From NCBI GenBank assembly GCA_963700895.1, contig CAVOZI010000006.1:1-64000 (forward strand): a stretch of 64,000 nucleotides of DNA. Direction: 5' to 3'. Position numbers and translations under genes: made by a program. The notes below the pieces were generated by a model, which did not search any database, was not told where the DNA came from, and saw only the letters and a list, made by a program, of their open reading frames with translations. Source of the stretch: Anderseniella sp963700895 (GTDB taxonomy: Bacteria > Pseudomonadota > Alphaproteobacteria > Rhizobiales > Aestuariivirgaceae). Of the stretch, positions 46,726-55,389 are shown one piece after another (position 1 is the stretch's first letter; each line of letters begins with the position of its first letter).

Positions 46726-48081
46726 ATGCCTGACGCCGCCCACATCCTGGAGAAGTTTCCGCAGGCCGTGCCGCGCTACACGAGCTACCCCACCGCCCCC
46801 CATTTCAGGGCGGATGCCGGCGCCACCTTGATGCGCCAGCTGATTGCTGGCCTCAACGACGAGACACCCGTCTCCGTTTATGCCCACATTCCGTTCTGCG
46901 ACAAGCTGTGCTGGTTCTGCGGTTGCCATACCAAGCACACCACCAGACACGCCCCGATCACCAGCTATATCGGATCGCTGGAACAGGAAATCGCCCTGAT
47001 CAGCGAGCGCACCGGCGCCATGCCGCCGATCGGCCAGCTGCACCTGGGCGGCGGCTCACCAAGCCTGCTCACGCCCGAAGACTGCCAGCGGCTTCGCATT
47101 GCGCTCGAAGGCGCCTTCGTGTTCACCCCGGACAGTGAGATCAGCGTCGAGATCGACCCGTCCGACGTGACGCCGGACACGCTCAAGGCGATGAAGATCA
47201 TCGGGCTGACGCGCGCCAGCATTGGCGTTCAGGACTTCGATGAAAAGGTGCAACAGGCCATCAACCGCCCGCAGTCCTACGAGATCACCCGCGACGTCGC
47301 AGCCGCGCTGCGCGAAGCCGGCATCAGTTCGCTCAATATCGACGCGCTCTACGGCCTGCCGCTGCAAACCACTCAACGGCTTGCCCGCACCATCGACAAG
47401 GTGATCTCCATCTCTCCGGACCGTGTCGCCCTGTTCGGTTATGCCCACGTGCCGTGGATGAAGAAACACCAGCAGATGATCCGCGACGAGGACCTGCCCG
47501 GCGCGCTTGAACGCTTCGAACAGGCGGAACTCGCCGCAGCCATGCTGTGCGATGCGGGCTACGTCAAGATCGGCATCGACCACTTTGCCCGGCCGGACGA
47601 CAAGCTGGCCATCGCCGCCCGCACCGGCCATCTGCGCCGCAACTTCCAGGGTTACGTCACCGACAGTTGCAGCACCCTGATCGGGCTGGGCGCCTCGTCG
47701 ATCGGCCGCTTTGATGGCGGGTATGTCCAGAACATCGTTGCTACCGGCCAGTATCAGACCGCCGTCGCCACCGGGCATCTTGCTGCCGCCAAGGGCTTTG
47801 CCCTGAGCCCCGACGACCGCATCCGCGCCTGGATGATCGAACGGCTGATGTGCGACTTTGAAATCCGCTTCCCGGCGCTGCTGGAAGCGTTCGGCCCTGC
47901 CGCACAGCCCTATATCGAGGAAGCAAGGCACGTCGCCGCCAGCGATTCCGAAGGGTTGTGCCAGGCCGACGACGCCAGCTTCTGTGTTCCAGCAGACGCC
48001 AGACCCTTCACCCGCATCGTAGCCGCACGCTTCGACGCCTGGCTGAACGAATCCGGCGCGCGCTACTCACGCGCCGTCTGA
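46726..48081 (+). CDS. hemN: Oxygen-independent coproporphyrinogen III dehydrogenase
   Basis: Radical-SAM enzyme that makes protoporphyrinogen IX without oxygen. The 451 residues include VPRYTSYPTAPHF and the [4Fe-4S] motif C-x3-C-x2-C-x-C (FCDKLCWFCGCH), LHLGGGSPSLLTPED, and INIDALYGLPLQT-like signatures (SLNIDALYGLPLQTTQ). ATG 46726 starts the conserved N-terminus. It is preceded by a perfect FNR box, matching use at low oxygen. Convergent with the MFS gene (seven-base gap). Confidence 0.95.
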   Translation: MPDAAHILEKFPQAVPRYTSYPTAPHFRADAGATLMRQLIAGLNDETPVSVYAHIPFCDKLCWFCGCHTKHTTRHAPITSYIGSLEQEIALISERTGAMPPIGQLHLGGGSPSLLTPEDCQRLRIALEGAFVFTPDSEISVEIDPSDVTPDTLKAMKIIGLTRASIGVQDFDEKVQQAINRPQSYEITRDVAAALREAGISSLNIDALYGLPLQTTQRLARTIDKVISISPDRVALFGYAHVPWMKKHQQMIRDEDLPGALERFEQAELAAAMLCDAGYVKIGIDHFARPDDKLAIAARTGHLRRNFQGYVTDSCSTLIGLGASSIGRFDGGYVQNIVATGQYQTAVATGHLAAAKGFALSPDDRIRAWMIERLMCDFEIRFPALLEAFGPAAQPYIEEARHVAASDSEGLCQADDASFCVPADARPFTRIVAARFDAWLNESGARYSRAV

Positions 48082-48088
48082 ACCCTGC

Positions 48089-49339
48089 TCAGGCCGGGCG
48101 CGGCGACAGGCTCATCCGCGTGAACAGCAGCCATGCGCCGATCATCATGTTGATCAGGTTCCAGGCGATGCCGTTGAGGAATGCCATCTGGTAGGAGCCG
48201 GTAATGTCGAAGATGAAGCCCGACACCCAGCCGCCCAGCGCCATGCCGATCACCGTGGCCATCAGCACCACCGATACCCGCGTGCCGGCTTCGCGCGCCG
48301 GAAAATAGTCACGCACGATGAGCGCGTAACTGGGGACGATTCCGCCCTGCGCCAGCCCGAACAGCGCCGATACCACATAAAGTGACATCAGGCCGTCAAA
48401 CGGCACATAGAGCAACAGCGCGAGACACTGCAACGTCGAGCCCAGCAACATGGTCGCCACGCCGCCGATGCGGTCGGCGATGAGCCCGGAGGCAAGCCGG
48501 CTGACGACGCCAAGGCCGAGCATCACCGAAAGCAGCTGTGCGCCGTGCGTCGAGCCGTAGCCGAGGTCGCCGCAATAGGCGACCATGTGCACCTGCGGCA
48601 TCGACATCGCCACGCAGCAGGCCACGCCGGCCAGCACAAGCAGCGCCTGCAGCACCGGTTTTGGGGCTGGCAGGTGATGCGCAGGCCGCGCGCTCACCGG
48701 CTTCGAACTGCCGCTTACGTCGGGCCTGCGCCGCAGCATGAAGGCCAGCGGCACCATGGTCACCACGCACAGCACGGCAATGATTCCGAACGACTGGCGC
48801 CAGCCGATGGTATCAATGCCGTATTGCAGGAGCGGCGGCCAGATGGTGCCGGCAAGGTAGTTTCCGCTCGCAACGATCGCGACCGCAATGCCGCGCCGCC
48901 GCAGAAACCAGTGCGATACGTCGGCCACCAGCGGCCCGAATGTCGCCGAACTGCCCGCCATGCCAATAAGCAGCGCTTGTGCGGCGAGAAACTGCCAGTA
49001 GTCCTGGGATATGGCCGACACCGCATAGCCGATCCCCAGCATCACCGCGCCGATGAGGAGAGGCACCATGATGCCGAACCTGTCAGCCAGCCGCCCCATG
49101 AGGATGCCGCCAATGGCGAAGCCCACCAGGGTGAGCGTGTAGGGCAGCGATGCGCTGCCCCGGCTTACGCCGAACTCGGCCTGGATGGTGGGCAGCACCA
49201 CCACGCTGGACCACAGGCCAATGCCGCCCAACGTGGCCAGCAACAGCGACACTGACAGCCGCCGACAGGCATAGCCGCTGTCTACAAGGTCTTCAGACCC
49301 CGCTGCAAACGTGCCTGCCATGATGGTCTGCTTCCGCAT
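48089..49339 (-). CDS. Major facilitator superfamily transporter
   Basis: 416-residue protein with twelve membrane segments. MFS motif A is seen as GGILMGRLADRFGIMVPLLI, a second copy as ASGLIADRIGGVATMLLGS, and RRRGIAVAIVASGNYLAG lies in helix 5. It resembles the oxalate/formate or monocarboxylate-type MFS group in layout. ATG 49339 or 49321 could be the start. The substrate is not readable and no regulator is adjacent. Confidence 0.88.
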   Translation of the reverse strand: MRKQTIMAGTFAAGSEDLVDSGYACRRLSVSLLLATLGGIGLWSSVVVLPTIQAEFGVSRGSASLPYTLTLVGFAIGGILMGRLADRFGIMVPLLIGAVMLGIGYAVSAISQDYWQFLAAQALLIGMAGSSATFGPLVADVSHWFLRRRGIAVAIVASGNYLAGTIWPPLLQYGIDTIGWRQSFGIIAVLCVVTMVPLAFMLRRRPDVSGSSKPVSARPAHHLPAPKPVLQALLVLAGVACCVAMSMPQVHMVAYCGDLGYGSTHGAQLLSVMLGLGVVSRLASGLIADRIGGVATMLLGSTLQCLALLLYVPFDGLMSLYVVSALFGLAQGGIVPSYALIVRDYFPAREAGTRVSVVLMATVIGMALGGWVSGFIFDITGSYQMAFLNGIAWNLINMMIGAWLLFTRMSLSPRPA

Positions 49340-49556
49340 GTAAAGAACTGCCCCGTCCGGGAGACACTAGTTGATGGTTCACAACCCGTCGAGACGGCTT
49401 TTCCCCCGGGTGAAATCATCCTGCAAAGCCTGGAAGTCCCGCTAACCAATTGTGACGACTTGGTGATTTTTCCGTGACCCCCGGTTTTCGAACGGAACCT
49501 GACAGGGGTGCGGCCCATTGGTTCGGTATGATGACAACAAGCAAGGAGACAAGAAA

Positions 49557-50000
49557 ATGAAGTTCAAGTCCCCCACCCTTGCCATGACAGCTCTTGCCAC
49601 GGCCGTGCTTCTACTGCCTGCCAACCCGGCATCGGCAGCACCGCTGCAAGGCGCGTCCCAGCTCACCGGCGCAATGGCCGGCGTGATGCCCCCCGCCGGG
49701 ATCTCCGAGGTACAGTACCGCAAGAGAAGCCGCATGGGCCGGCACAAGCGTTGGCGCGGTCACCGCGGTTACCGAAGGCACCGGCGAGGCTATCGCCGCC
49801 ACTCCGATGGCTGGTGGTATCCGCTCGCGGCATTCGGCGCGCTGACCCTGGGCGGAGCGCTGGCTCATGCCGGCAACCTTCCGCCGGAACACTACAGGTG
49901 GTGCGACAATCGCTATCGAAGCTACGACTTCGAGACCAACACCTTCCAGCCCTACAACGGGCCCCGCAGGCGGTGCAACTCGCCCTATGACGGCATCTGA
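49557..50000 (+). CDS. BA14K-family exported protein
   Basis: 147-residue protein with a signal peptide (ALATAVLLLPANPASA), a strongly basic Arg/His/Gly/Tyr-rich middle (RGHRGYRRHRRGYRRH) that would bind acidic surfaces, one hydrophobic segment (YPLAAFGALTLGGALAH), and the BA14K C-terminal pattern with YRWCDNRYRSYDFETNTF and PRRRC. The family is common in Hyphomicrobiales and includes Brucella immunoreactive proteins. AAGGAGACAAGAAAATG gives a strong start at 49557. It is convergent with metY across a perfect terminator hairpin. Confidence 0.82.
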   Translation: MKFKSPTLAMTALATAVLLLPANPASAAPLQGASQLTGAMAGVMPPAGISEVQYRKRSRMGRHKRWRGHRGYRRHRRGYRRHSDGWWYPLAAFGALTLGGALAHAGNLPPEHYRWCDNRYRSYDFETNTFQPYNGPRRRCNSPYDGI

Positions 50001-50022
50001 TTGCCGCATGGCCGAAAGATAC

Positions 50023-50051
50023 GGCCCGCCGGATCGCTCCGGCGGGCCTTT
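50023..50051. terminator. Bidirectional terminator between BA14K gene and metY
   Basis: An 11-bp perfect stem (GGCCCGCCGGA at 50023-50033 and TCCGGCGGGCC at 50038-50048) with a four-base loop, followed by TTTC. It lies between two convergent genes and can serve both. Confidence 0.85.
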
Positions 50052-50082
50052 CATTGCTGCGGTCAGTCAGTCTGCCGGATGA

Positions 50083-51363
50083 TCAGCTCATGGCCTGGTC
50101 GAGGTCGGCGATGATGTCGGCAGCATCCTCGATGCCGATCGACAGCCGCACCACGTCCGGCCCGGCGCCCGCCTTCTTCAGCTGATCAGGCGTCAGCTGC
50201 GAGTGGGTGGTCGAGGCCGGGTGGATGATCAGCGAGCGGGTATCACCCACATTGGCGAGGTGAGACAGCAGTTCCACCTTCGACACGGTGGATACGCCCG
50301 CGTCGTACCCACCCTTGAGGCCAAAGGTGAACACCGCGCCAGCGCCCTTCGGGCAATACTTCTGATGGCGGTCGAAATCCTTGTCGCCCTTCAGCGCCGC
50401 ATAGCTGACCCAGGCGACGCGCTTGTCCTTGGCCAGCCACTTGGCAACCTTCAGCGCGTTGTCGCAATGCTTCTGCATGCGAAGCGACAGCGTTTCCATG
50501 CCGGTCAGGATCATGAACGCATTGAACGGCGAAATGGCTGGGCCGAGATCGCGCAGGCCGAGCACCCGGCAGGCGATGGCGAAGGCGATGTTGCCGAACG
50601 TCTCCCACAAGACCATGCCGTTGTAAGAGGCATTGGGTTCTGACAGCAGCGGGAACTGGCCCTTGTTCTTGCCCCAGTCAAAGTTGCCGCCATCGACGAT
50701 GACGCCGCCCATCGAGTTGCCATGACCGCCCAGGAACTTGGTGGCCGACTGGACAACGATGTTGGCGCCATGTTCGATCGGCCGGCACAGGTAGGGAGAA
50801 GCCAGCGTGTTGTCGACGATCAGCGGCACGTGCGCCTTCTTCGCCACCTTGGCGATGGCCTCGAGATCGGTGACGCGGCCACCGGGATTGGCGATGGATT
50901 CAACGAAGATCGCCTTGGTCTTCTTGCTGATCGCTTTCTCGAATGACTTGATGTCGTCGATATCGGCCCACACCACGTTCCAGCCGAACGACTTGAACGA
51001 GTGGTTGAAGGCGTTGATTGACCCGCCATAAAGCTGGCGGGCGCAAACGATCTCGTCGCCCGGCTGCATCAGCGTGTGGCAGATGATGAGCTGCGCGGAG
51101 TGGCCGGAAGCCACCGCCAGCGCCGCCGTACCGCCTTCAAGTGCGGCCACCTTCTCTTCCAGCACCGCCTGGGTGGGGTTCATGATGCGGGTATAGATGT
51201 TGCCGAAGGCGCGCAGCGCGAAAAGATCGGCCGCATGCTGGGCATCGTCGAACACGAACGAGGTGGTCTGGTAGATCGGCGTGGCCCGCGCGCCGGTGGC
51301 CGGGTCCGGCTTGGCGCCGGCGTGAATGGCAAGGGTGTCGAATCCGGGCTTCTTGTCGCTCAT
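50083..51363 (-). CDS. metY: O-acetylhomoserine sulfhydrylase / aminocarboxypropyltransferase
   Basis: PLP enzyme of the Cys/Met metabolism family that makes homocysteine from O-acetylhomoserine and sulfide. The 426-residue protein has the PLP lysine in VVQSATKFLGGHGNSMGG, IYTRIMNPTQAVLEEKVAAL, VESIANPGGRVTDLEA and HPASTTHSQL. ATG 51363 follows GGGAGG and starts MSDKKPGFDTLAIHAG, the family start. The upstream gap shared with the thi genes holds an 18-bp palindrome; I looked for a SAM-II riboswitch and did not see one. Confidence 0.95.
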   Translation of the reverse strand: MSDKKPGFDTLAIHAGAKPDPATGARATPIYQTTSFVFDDAQHAADLFALRAFGNIYTRIMNPTQAVLEEKVAALEGGTAALAVASGHSAQLIICHTLMQPGDEIVCARQLYGGSINAFNHSFKSFGWNVVWADIDDIKSFEKAISKKTKAIFVESIANPGGRVTDLEAIAKVAKKAHVPLIVDNTLASPYLCRPIEHGANIVVQSATKFLGGHGNSMGGVIVDGGNFDWGKNKGQFPLLSEPNASYNGMVLWETFGNIAFAIACRVLGLRDLGPAISPFNAFMILTGMETLSLRMQKHCDNALKVAKWLAKDKRVAWVSYAALKGDKDFDRHQKYCPKGAGAVFTFGLKGGYDAGVSTVSKVELLSHLANVGDTRSLIIHPASTTHSQLTPDQLKKAGAGPDVVRLSIGIEDAADIIADLDQAMS

Positions 51364-51481
51364 GCTTGAAATCCTCCCGCGCTGAAGCAATTGCAGAAGA
51401 TCTGGTTGCCGGTTTTCCGTCCGGATTGCGGCAATGATCCTTCGCGACAGGCTTCTAGCAAAGGGCGGCATTCCAAACAAT

Positions 51482-51499
51482 CGTTCTTTTAAAGGAACG
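51482..51499. promoter_or_regulatory. 18-bp palindrome in the metY / thi divergent region
   Basis: CGTTCTTTTAAAGGAACG is symmetric except for one mismatched pair. It lies 119 bases upstream of metY and 42 bases before the TPP riboswitch, in a region from which both genes are transcribed outward. It could be an operator for either; which one is unknown. Confidence 0.4.
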
Positions 51500-51540
51500 C
51501 CTTGCGGGCAGGGCCACATTCGCTATAGTCACAACCTGAT

Positions 51541-51632
51541 CCGTTGGGGAGCCCGCATCGAGGGCTGAGAGGCGCTTTTCAAAGCCGACCCATCGAACCT
51601 GATACGGGTAATGCCGGCGAAGGGAACGGGAA
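51541..51632 (+). promoter_or_regulatory. TPP riboswitch (THI box)
   Basis: The sequence shows the THI element: GGGGAGCCC at 51547, AGGGCTGAGAGGCGC at 51561, then CGACCCATCGAACCTGATACG and GGGTAATGCCGGCGAAGGGAACG to 51628. It controls the thiYZX-like genes, and thiamine pyrophosphate should turn them off. About 100 bases without a gene separate it from thiY. Confidence 0.93.
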
Positions 51633-51732
51633 TGACAGCAACCAGTTTACGCTTGCTCGTGTTCGGCCCGCTTTCCAGGAAGCGCGGCCTTTCCCGTCAA
51701 CACGCCATGCTGACTCAAGGGAACCGACATTC

Positions 51733-52674
51733 ATGCGCCTGATATTTTCTCTCGTGCTGCTGGTCATGACCAGCATCTCCGCTCATGCCACCGACAGGAT
51801 GACGCTGATCCTCGACTGGTTCATCAACCCGGACCACGGGCCCATCATCATCGCCCAGGAGAAGGGCTACTTCAAAGAGCAGAACCTGGAGGTCGAGATC
51901 ATCGCGCCGGCGGATCCGGCAGACCCGCCCAAGATGGTCGCCGCCGGCAAGGCGGATCTCGCCGTATCCTATCAGCCGCAGCTTCACCTGCAGATCCATG
52001 AAGGCCTGCCGCTCACCCGCGTCGGCACGCTGGTGGCCACGCCGTTGAACTGCCTGCTGGTGATGGCTGACGGCCCCATCAAATCGATCGCCGACCTGAA
52101 GGGCAAGAAGGTCGGCTTCTCCGTGGCCGGCGTAGAGGAGGCCATTCTCACCGCCATCCTCAGACCCCATGGCCTGAGCCCCGCCGACGTCGAACTGGTC
52201 AACGTCAACTGGTCCCTGTCGCCGTCGCTGATGTCTGGGCAGGTCGATGCGGTGATCGGCGCCTTCCGCAACTTCGAACTCAACCAGATGGACATCAACG
52301 GCGCCAAGGGCCGCTGCTTCTACATCGAGGAAGAGGGCTTGCCGGCCTATGACGAGCTCATCTACGTCGCCAATACAGGCACCATGAACAAGGACATGAT
52401 CGCCCGCTTCCTGGCCGCCACGGAACTCGCCACCCAGTACATCATCAATCACCCGCAGGAGAGCTGGGAGATATTCTCCGGCACCTCCAAGGAACTGCAG
52501 GACGAGCTCAATAAGCGCGCCTGGACCGACACCCTGCCGCGCTTCGCGCTGCGCCCTGCCGCCTTCGATGCCGGACGTTACAAGCGTATGGAAGCCTTCC
52601 TGAACGAGGCCGGACTGATTCCGTCCATCAACCCGGTCAGCAAGCTCGCCATCGACGTGACCGCCGGCGAATAG
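51733..52674 (+). CDS. thiY: Pyrimidine-precursor ABC substrate-binding protein (ThiY-like)
   Basis: 313-residue NMT1/THI5-like periplasmic receptor binding hydroxymethylpyrimidine or formylaminopyrimidine precursors of thiamine. It has a signal peptide (RLIFSLVLLVMTSISAHA), LDWFINPDHGPIIIAQEKGY at the binding site, and GKADLAVSYQPQLHLQIHEG, then GAFRNFELNQM. The open frame runs on through the riboswitch but ATG 51733 is where the signal peptide starts. It is followed by thiZ after 11 bases. The TPP riboswitch identifies the pathway. Confidence 0.9.
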   Translation: MRLIFSLVLLVMTSISAHATDRMTLILDWFINPDHGPIIIAQEKGYFKEQNLEVEIIAPADPADPPKMVAAGKADLAVSYQPQLHLQIHEGLPLTRVGTLVATPLNCLLVMADGPIKSIADLKGKKVGFSVAGVEEAILTAILRPHGLSPADVELVNVNWSLSPSLMSGQVDAVIGAFRNFELNQMDINGAKGRCFYIEEEGLPAYDELIYVANTGTMNKDMIARFLAATELATQYIINHPQESWEIFSGTSKELQDELNKRAWTDTLPRFALRPAAFDAGRYKRMEAFLNEAGLIPSINPVSKLAIDVTAGE

Positions 52675-52685
52675 GGCTGCAACCT

Positions 52686-53402
52686 GTGGTCCGCGTCACC
52701 GGCAGTTTCAGCTATGACGGCCAGCGCCTGTTCGAGGGCATTGATTTCGCCCTCGAACCAGGCGCCTGGACGTGCCTGCTCGGGCCGTCGGGTGTCGGCA
52801 AGTCGACGCTGCTGCGGTTGCTGGCGGGACTGGAAACGCACGGAACCTTCGATGGACGCATCGACCCCGGCGACGGTCAGCCACTGGCGAGCCGCATTGC
52901 CTACATGGCCCAGTCAGACCTGCTGATGCCGTGGCTGGACGTTACCGGCAACGTGACCTTGGGCGCCCGGCTGCGCGGCGAGGTTCCGGACATCGCCCGG
53001 GCGAGAGACCTGATCGCCGCGGTGGGCCTTGAACCGCACAGCCACAAGTATCCCCGCGCCCTGTCCGGCGGCATGCGCCAGCGCGCCGCTCTTGCCCGCA
53101 CGCTGATGGAAGACAAGCCGTTCGTGTTTCTGGATGAACCCTTCTCGGCGCTCGATGCCCGCACCCGGGCCGAGATGCAGGAGCTCGCTTTCGGCTTGCT
53201 TGCGGGGCGCACCGTGTTGCTGGTCACGCATGACCCGGCAGAGGCCGCGCGGCTGGGTGAACGCATCGCCATTCTCGACGAAACCGGCCTGCGGGAATTT
53301 CCGGCCGGCAAGTCAACACCTCCGAGGCCGGCCGATGCCCGCGCCACCCTGGATCTCCAGGCCCGGCTGCTCAAGGACCTGCGAAGGGCGCACGCAGCAT
53401 GA
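52686..53402 (+). CDS. thiZ: Pyrimidine-precursor ABC transporter ATPase (ThiZ-like)
   Basis: 238-residue ATPase. Walker A is LLGPSGVGKST, the Q-loop is MAQSDLLMPWLDVTGNV, signature LSGGMRQRAALAR, Walker B FVFLDEPFSALD, and the H-loop LVTHDPAEAA. The sequence is of the nitrate/taurine/pyrimidine class. It starts at GTG 52686 and its stop overlaps the thiX start by ATGA. Confidence 0.88.
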   Translation: MVRVTGSFSYDGQRLFEGIDFALEPGAWTCLLGPSGVGKSTLLRLLAGLETHGTFDGRIDPGDGQPLASRIAYMAQSDLLMPWLDVTGNVTLGARLRGEVPDIARARDLIAAVGLEPHSHKYPRALSGGMRQRAALARTLMEDKPFVFLDEPFSALDARTRAEMQELAFGLLAGRTVLLVTHDPAEAARLGERIAILDETGLREFPAGKSTPPRPADARATLDLQARLLKDLRRAHAA

Positions 53403-54151
53403 ACCGCACCTTGTGGATCGCCGCATCTGCCGCCTTCGCCATCGGCCTTTGGCAGTCTATCGTCTCGCTGACCGGCGTGCCGCACTTCATCCTGCCCGCA
53501 CCCCTGACCGTGCTGAACACGCTGATCGGCTCGCGCGAACTGATCGCCCAGCATGCCCTTGTCACCATGACCGAAGTGGTGCTCGGCCTCATCGCAGGCT
53601 CGGCGCTCGGCTTCGCCACCGCCCTGCACCTCATGTCATCGCCCACCGCGCGACGCCTGCTCATGCCGGTGATGATATTCTCGCAGTCTGTCCCGGTGTT
53701 CGCGCTCGCGCCCGTGCTCACGCTCTGGCTGGGTTACGGCATCTGGTCGAAGATCGTCATGACCATTCTGATCATCTACTTTCCGGTTACCTCCAACTTC
53801 CTCGATGGCTTGCGGCGCACCGAGCCCGGTTACCTCGACCTCGCCCGCACCATGCAGGCAGCACCCCGCCACGTGCTCTGGCGAATCCGCGTGCCGGCGG
53901 CCCTGCCCGCCTTCGGTTCGGGCCTCAAGCTCGCCGCCGTTTATGCCCCCATCGGCGCCGTCATCGGCGAATGGGTGGGGGCGTCAAACGGGCTGGGTTA
54001 TCTCATGCTGCTGGCAAACGGACGGATGAAGATCGACCTGATGTTCGCCGCCCTGTTCGTGCTGGCGGTGTTTACCATTGCAGTCCACTCGCTCGTGTCG
54101 ATGCTGGCGGACTGGATGACCCGCCGCGCCACGGGCAGTACAGTCAACTAG
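53399..54151 (+). CDS. thiX: Pyrimidine-precursor ABC transporter permease (ThiX-like)
   Basis: 250-residue BPD-type permease with about six membrane segments and the EAA loop (VPAALPAFGSGLKLAAVYAP, then GEWVGASNGLGYLMLLANGR) that contacts the ATPase. It completes thiY-thiZ-thiX. The stop codon TAG shares bases with the stop of the convergent VIT1 gene (CTAG at 54148-54151). Confidence 0.9.
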   Translation: MNRTLWIAASAAFAIGLWQSIVSLTGVPHFILPAPLTVLNTLIGSRELIAQHALVTMTEVVLGLIAGSALGFATALHLMSSPTARRLLMPVMIFSQSVPVFALAPVLTLWLGYGIWSKIVMTILIIYFPVTSNFLDGLRRTEPGYLDLARTMQAAPRHVLWRIRVPAALPAFGSGLKLAAVYAPIGAVIGEWVGASNGLGYLMLLANGRMKIDLMFAALFVLAVFTIAVHSLVSMLADWMTRRATGSTVN

Positions 54152-54870
54152 GCTATGACGTACTCGGCCAGCCAGCCCACGCCATAGGCCAGCGAACACG
54201 CCGACGCACCGATCACCAGCGTTTCCAGTCCCGACCGCCACCATGACGCCAGCGACCACTTGCTCTTGATGCTGCCGATCGCAAAGAAGGCGATGCCGGT
54301 TGCCACCATTGCAACCTCGAAGGCCCGCTCGAGGCCTGCCATGTAGGGCAACAGCGGAATGAGGCCGAACAGCAGGAACGACATGAACGTGGACACGCCG
54401 GACTTCATCGGCGACCTGAGATTGGTGGTCAGCCCGTACTCCTCCGCCAGCATGGTGTTGATCCACGTCTTGCGATCAGAGGTAATTGCCTTGACCGCAT
54501 CATCGAGCGCAGCGCCCGTCAGCCCCTTCAGTTCAAGAATCTGCCGGACCTCGTTGCGTTCACCGTCTGGATCAAGCTCGACGTGACGCTCCTCGATTTC
54601 GCGGTAGCGCGCCAGTTCATCCACCTCGGTCTTGGTGCCGGAATAGTTGCTTGCGGCCATGGACAACCCGTCCGCAAGCAGGTTCGCGACGCCGAGGATC
54701 AAGATGACCTTCGTTGCCAGACCCGCCCCGACCACGCCCGCAACGATGGCGAAGGTTGTGATTGAACCATCGATGCCCCCATAGACCCAGTCGCGCAGAT
54801 AGTTGGGCTGGTTTTCCGAGGCAAGGCGCGCACGAATCGCCTCACTCGTGTGCTCGTGTTCAAGTTGCAT
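54148..54870 (-). CDS. VIT1/CCC1-family iron/manganese transporter
   Basis: 240-residue integral membrane protein with about five membrane segments. It has the family start WVYGGIDGSITTFAIVAGV, SMAASNYSGTKTE, and the cytosolic metal-binding helical stretch with many Glu (EIEERHVELDPDGERNEVRQ). Members move Fe2+ or Mn2+ out of the cytosol by proton antiport, which would protect against iron excess. ATG 54870 begins MQLEHEHTSEAIRARL. It is leftward, with an FNR-like box and -10 upstream. The thiX stop overlaps its own. Confidence 0.87.
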   Translation of the reverse strand: MQLEHEHTSEAIRARLASENQPNYLRDWVYGGIDGSITTFAIVAGVVGAGLATKVILILGVANLLADGLSMAASNYSGTKTEVDELARYREIEERHVELDPDGERNEVRQILELKGLTGAALDDAVKAITSDRKTWINTMLAEEYGLTTNLRSPMKSGVSTFMSFLLFGLIPLLPYMAGLERAFEVAMVATGIAFFAIGSIKSKWSLASWWRSGLETLVIGASACSLAYGVGWLAEYVIA

Positions 54871-54911
54871 GCTGCCTGCCTCGTCCGGATTCCGCTTCAA
54901 AGCGAAAACCA

Positions 54912-54952
54912 GTCTAGGCTTCAACGCCAGCGCGGGTATTGAGCGGGATCAA
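54912..54952 (-). promoter_or_regulatory. FNR-like box and -10 upstream of the VIT1 gene
   Basis: TTGAGCGGGATCAA at 54939-54952 differs from TTGAT-N4-ATCAA at one position. On the minus strand CTAGAC at 54917-54912 gives a -10 whose start point, near 54905, puts the box centre at about -40.5, as in class II FNR promoters. Seen on sequence; regulation is inferred. Confidence 0.6.
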
Positions 54953-55057
54953 TGGCCGGTCCAGCCATGCGCGGCGCCCGGTGGCGCCATGCGAAACAGG
55001 AAGACGACCCCGCAAACAACAATGTTGCGCGGCACCAATTGCAAATCTAGAAGAATC

Positions 55058-55136
55058 TGGCGGCATACCGCCAATACATGGCCGCCAAGGTCCAGCCCGT
55101 CGCCATTCCCCCGGTTCTGGGCTGGACCTTGCTCTT
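55058..55136 (+). ncRNA. Candidate small RNA with own promoter and terminator
   Basis: In the gap of about 470 bases between two divergent genes lies TTGCGC (55025-55030), 16 bases, CTAGAA (55047-55052), the same -10 as the rplM promoter. The expected start is near 55059, exactly at a 6-bp hairpin (TGGCGG-CATA-CCGCCA, 55058-55073). A perfect 12-bp hairpin follows (AAGGTCCAGCCC 55087-55098, GGGCTGGACCTT 55119-55130) ending in GCTCTTT. The 20-base loop contains ATTCCCCCGG, able to pair with a Shine-Dalgarno-like GGGGG. The rest of the gap shows nothing. No protein frame is convincing. Both hairpins are seen; existence of an RNA is inferred. Confidence 0.45.
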
Positions 55137-55389
55137 TGCCAAATGACGCGCAAGCGTCGCAAAAAGGTGAGCGGCTGAACTCCGTTGATCCCGCATCGAG
55201 CCCCCCGGCACGCCCGATCCGGTAACGGAACAGTGAATCAATCGCTCTTATTGATCAGTATGCGATGGTATTTGCTGCTGCAATCCGCTTTGCGAACCAT
55301 CCATCCGCAATGCGAATCCGGATATCGATTGCACCGGTGTAGTGGTTTACGATTGCGATGGAGCCTGTTTCGAAGTGAAGGCCGCACCA

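Noticed and set aside
51364..51540. SAM-II or SAM/SAH riboswitch before metY
   Set aside because: I compared the leader with the SAM-II core and did not find the GCTAAA type pseudoknot elements.
51544..51732. An N-terminal extension of thiY through the TPP riboswitch
   Set aside because: The extension codes through the structured THI element and the signal peptide starts at 51733.
54925..55341. A 79-codon rightward frame at 54939-55178
   Set aside because: Arg/Pro-rich, no ribosome-binding site, and it crosses the two hairpins of the candidate RNA.
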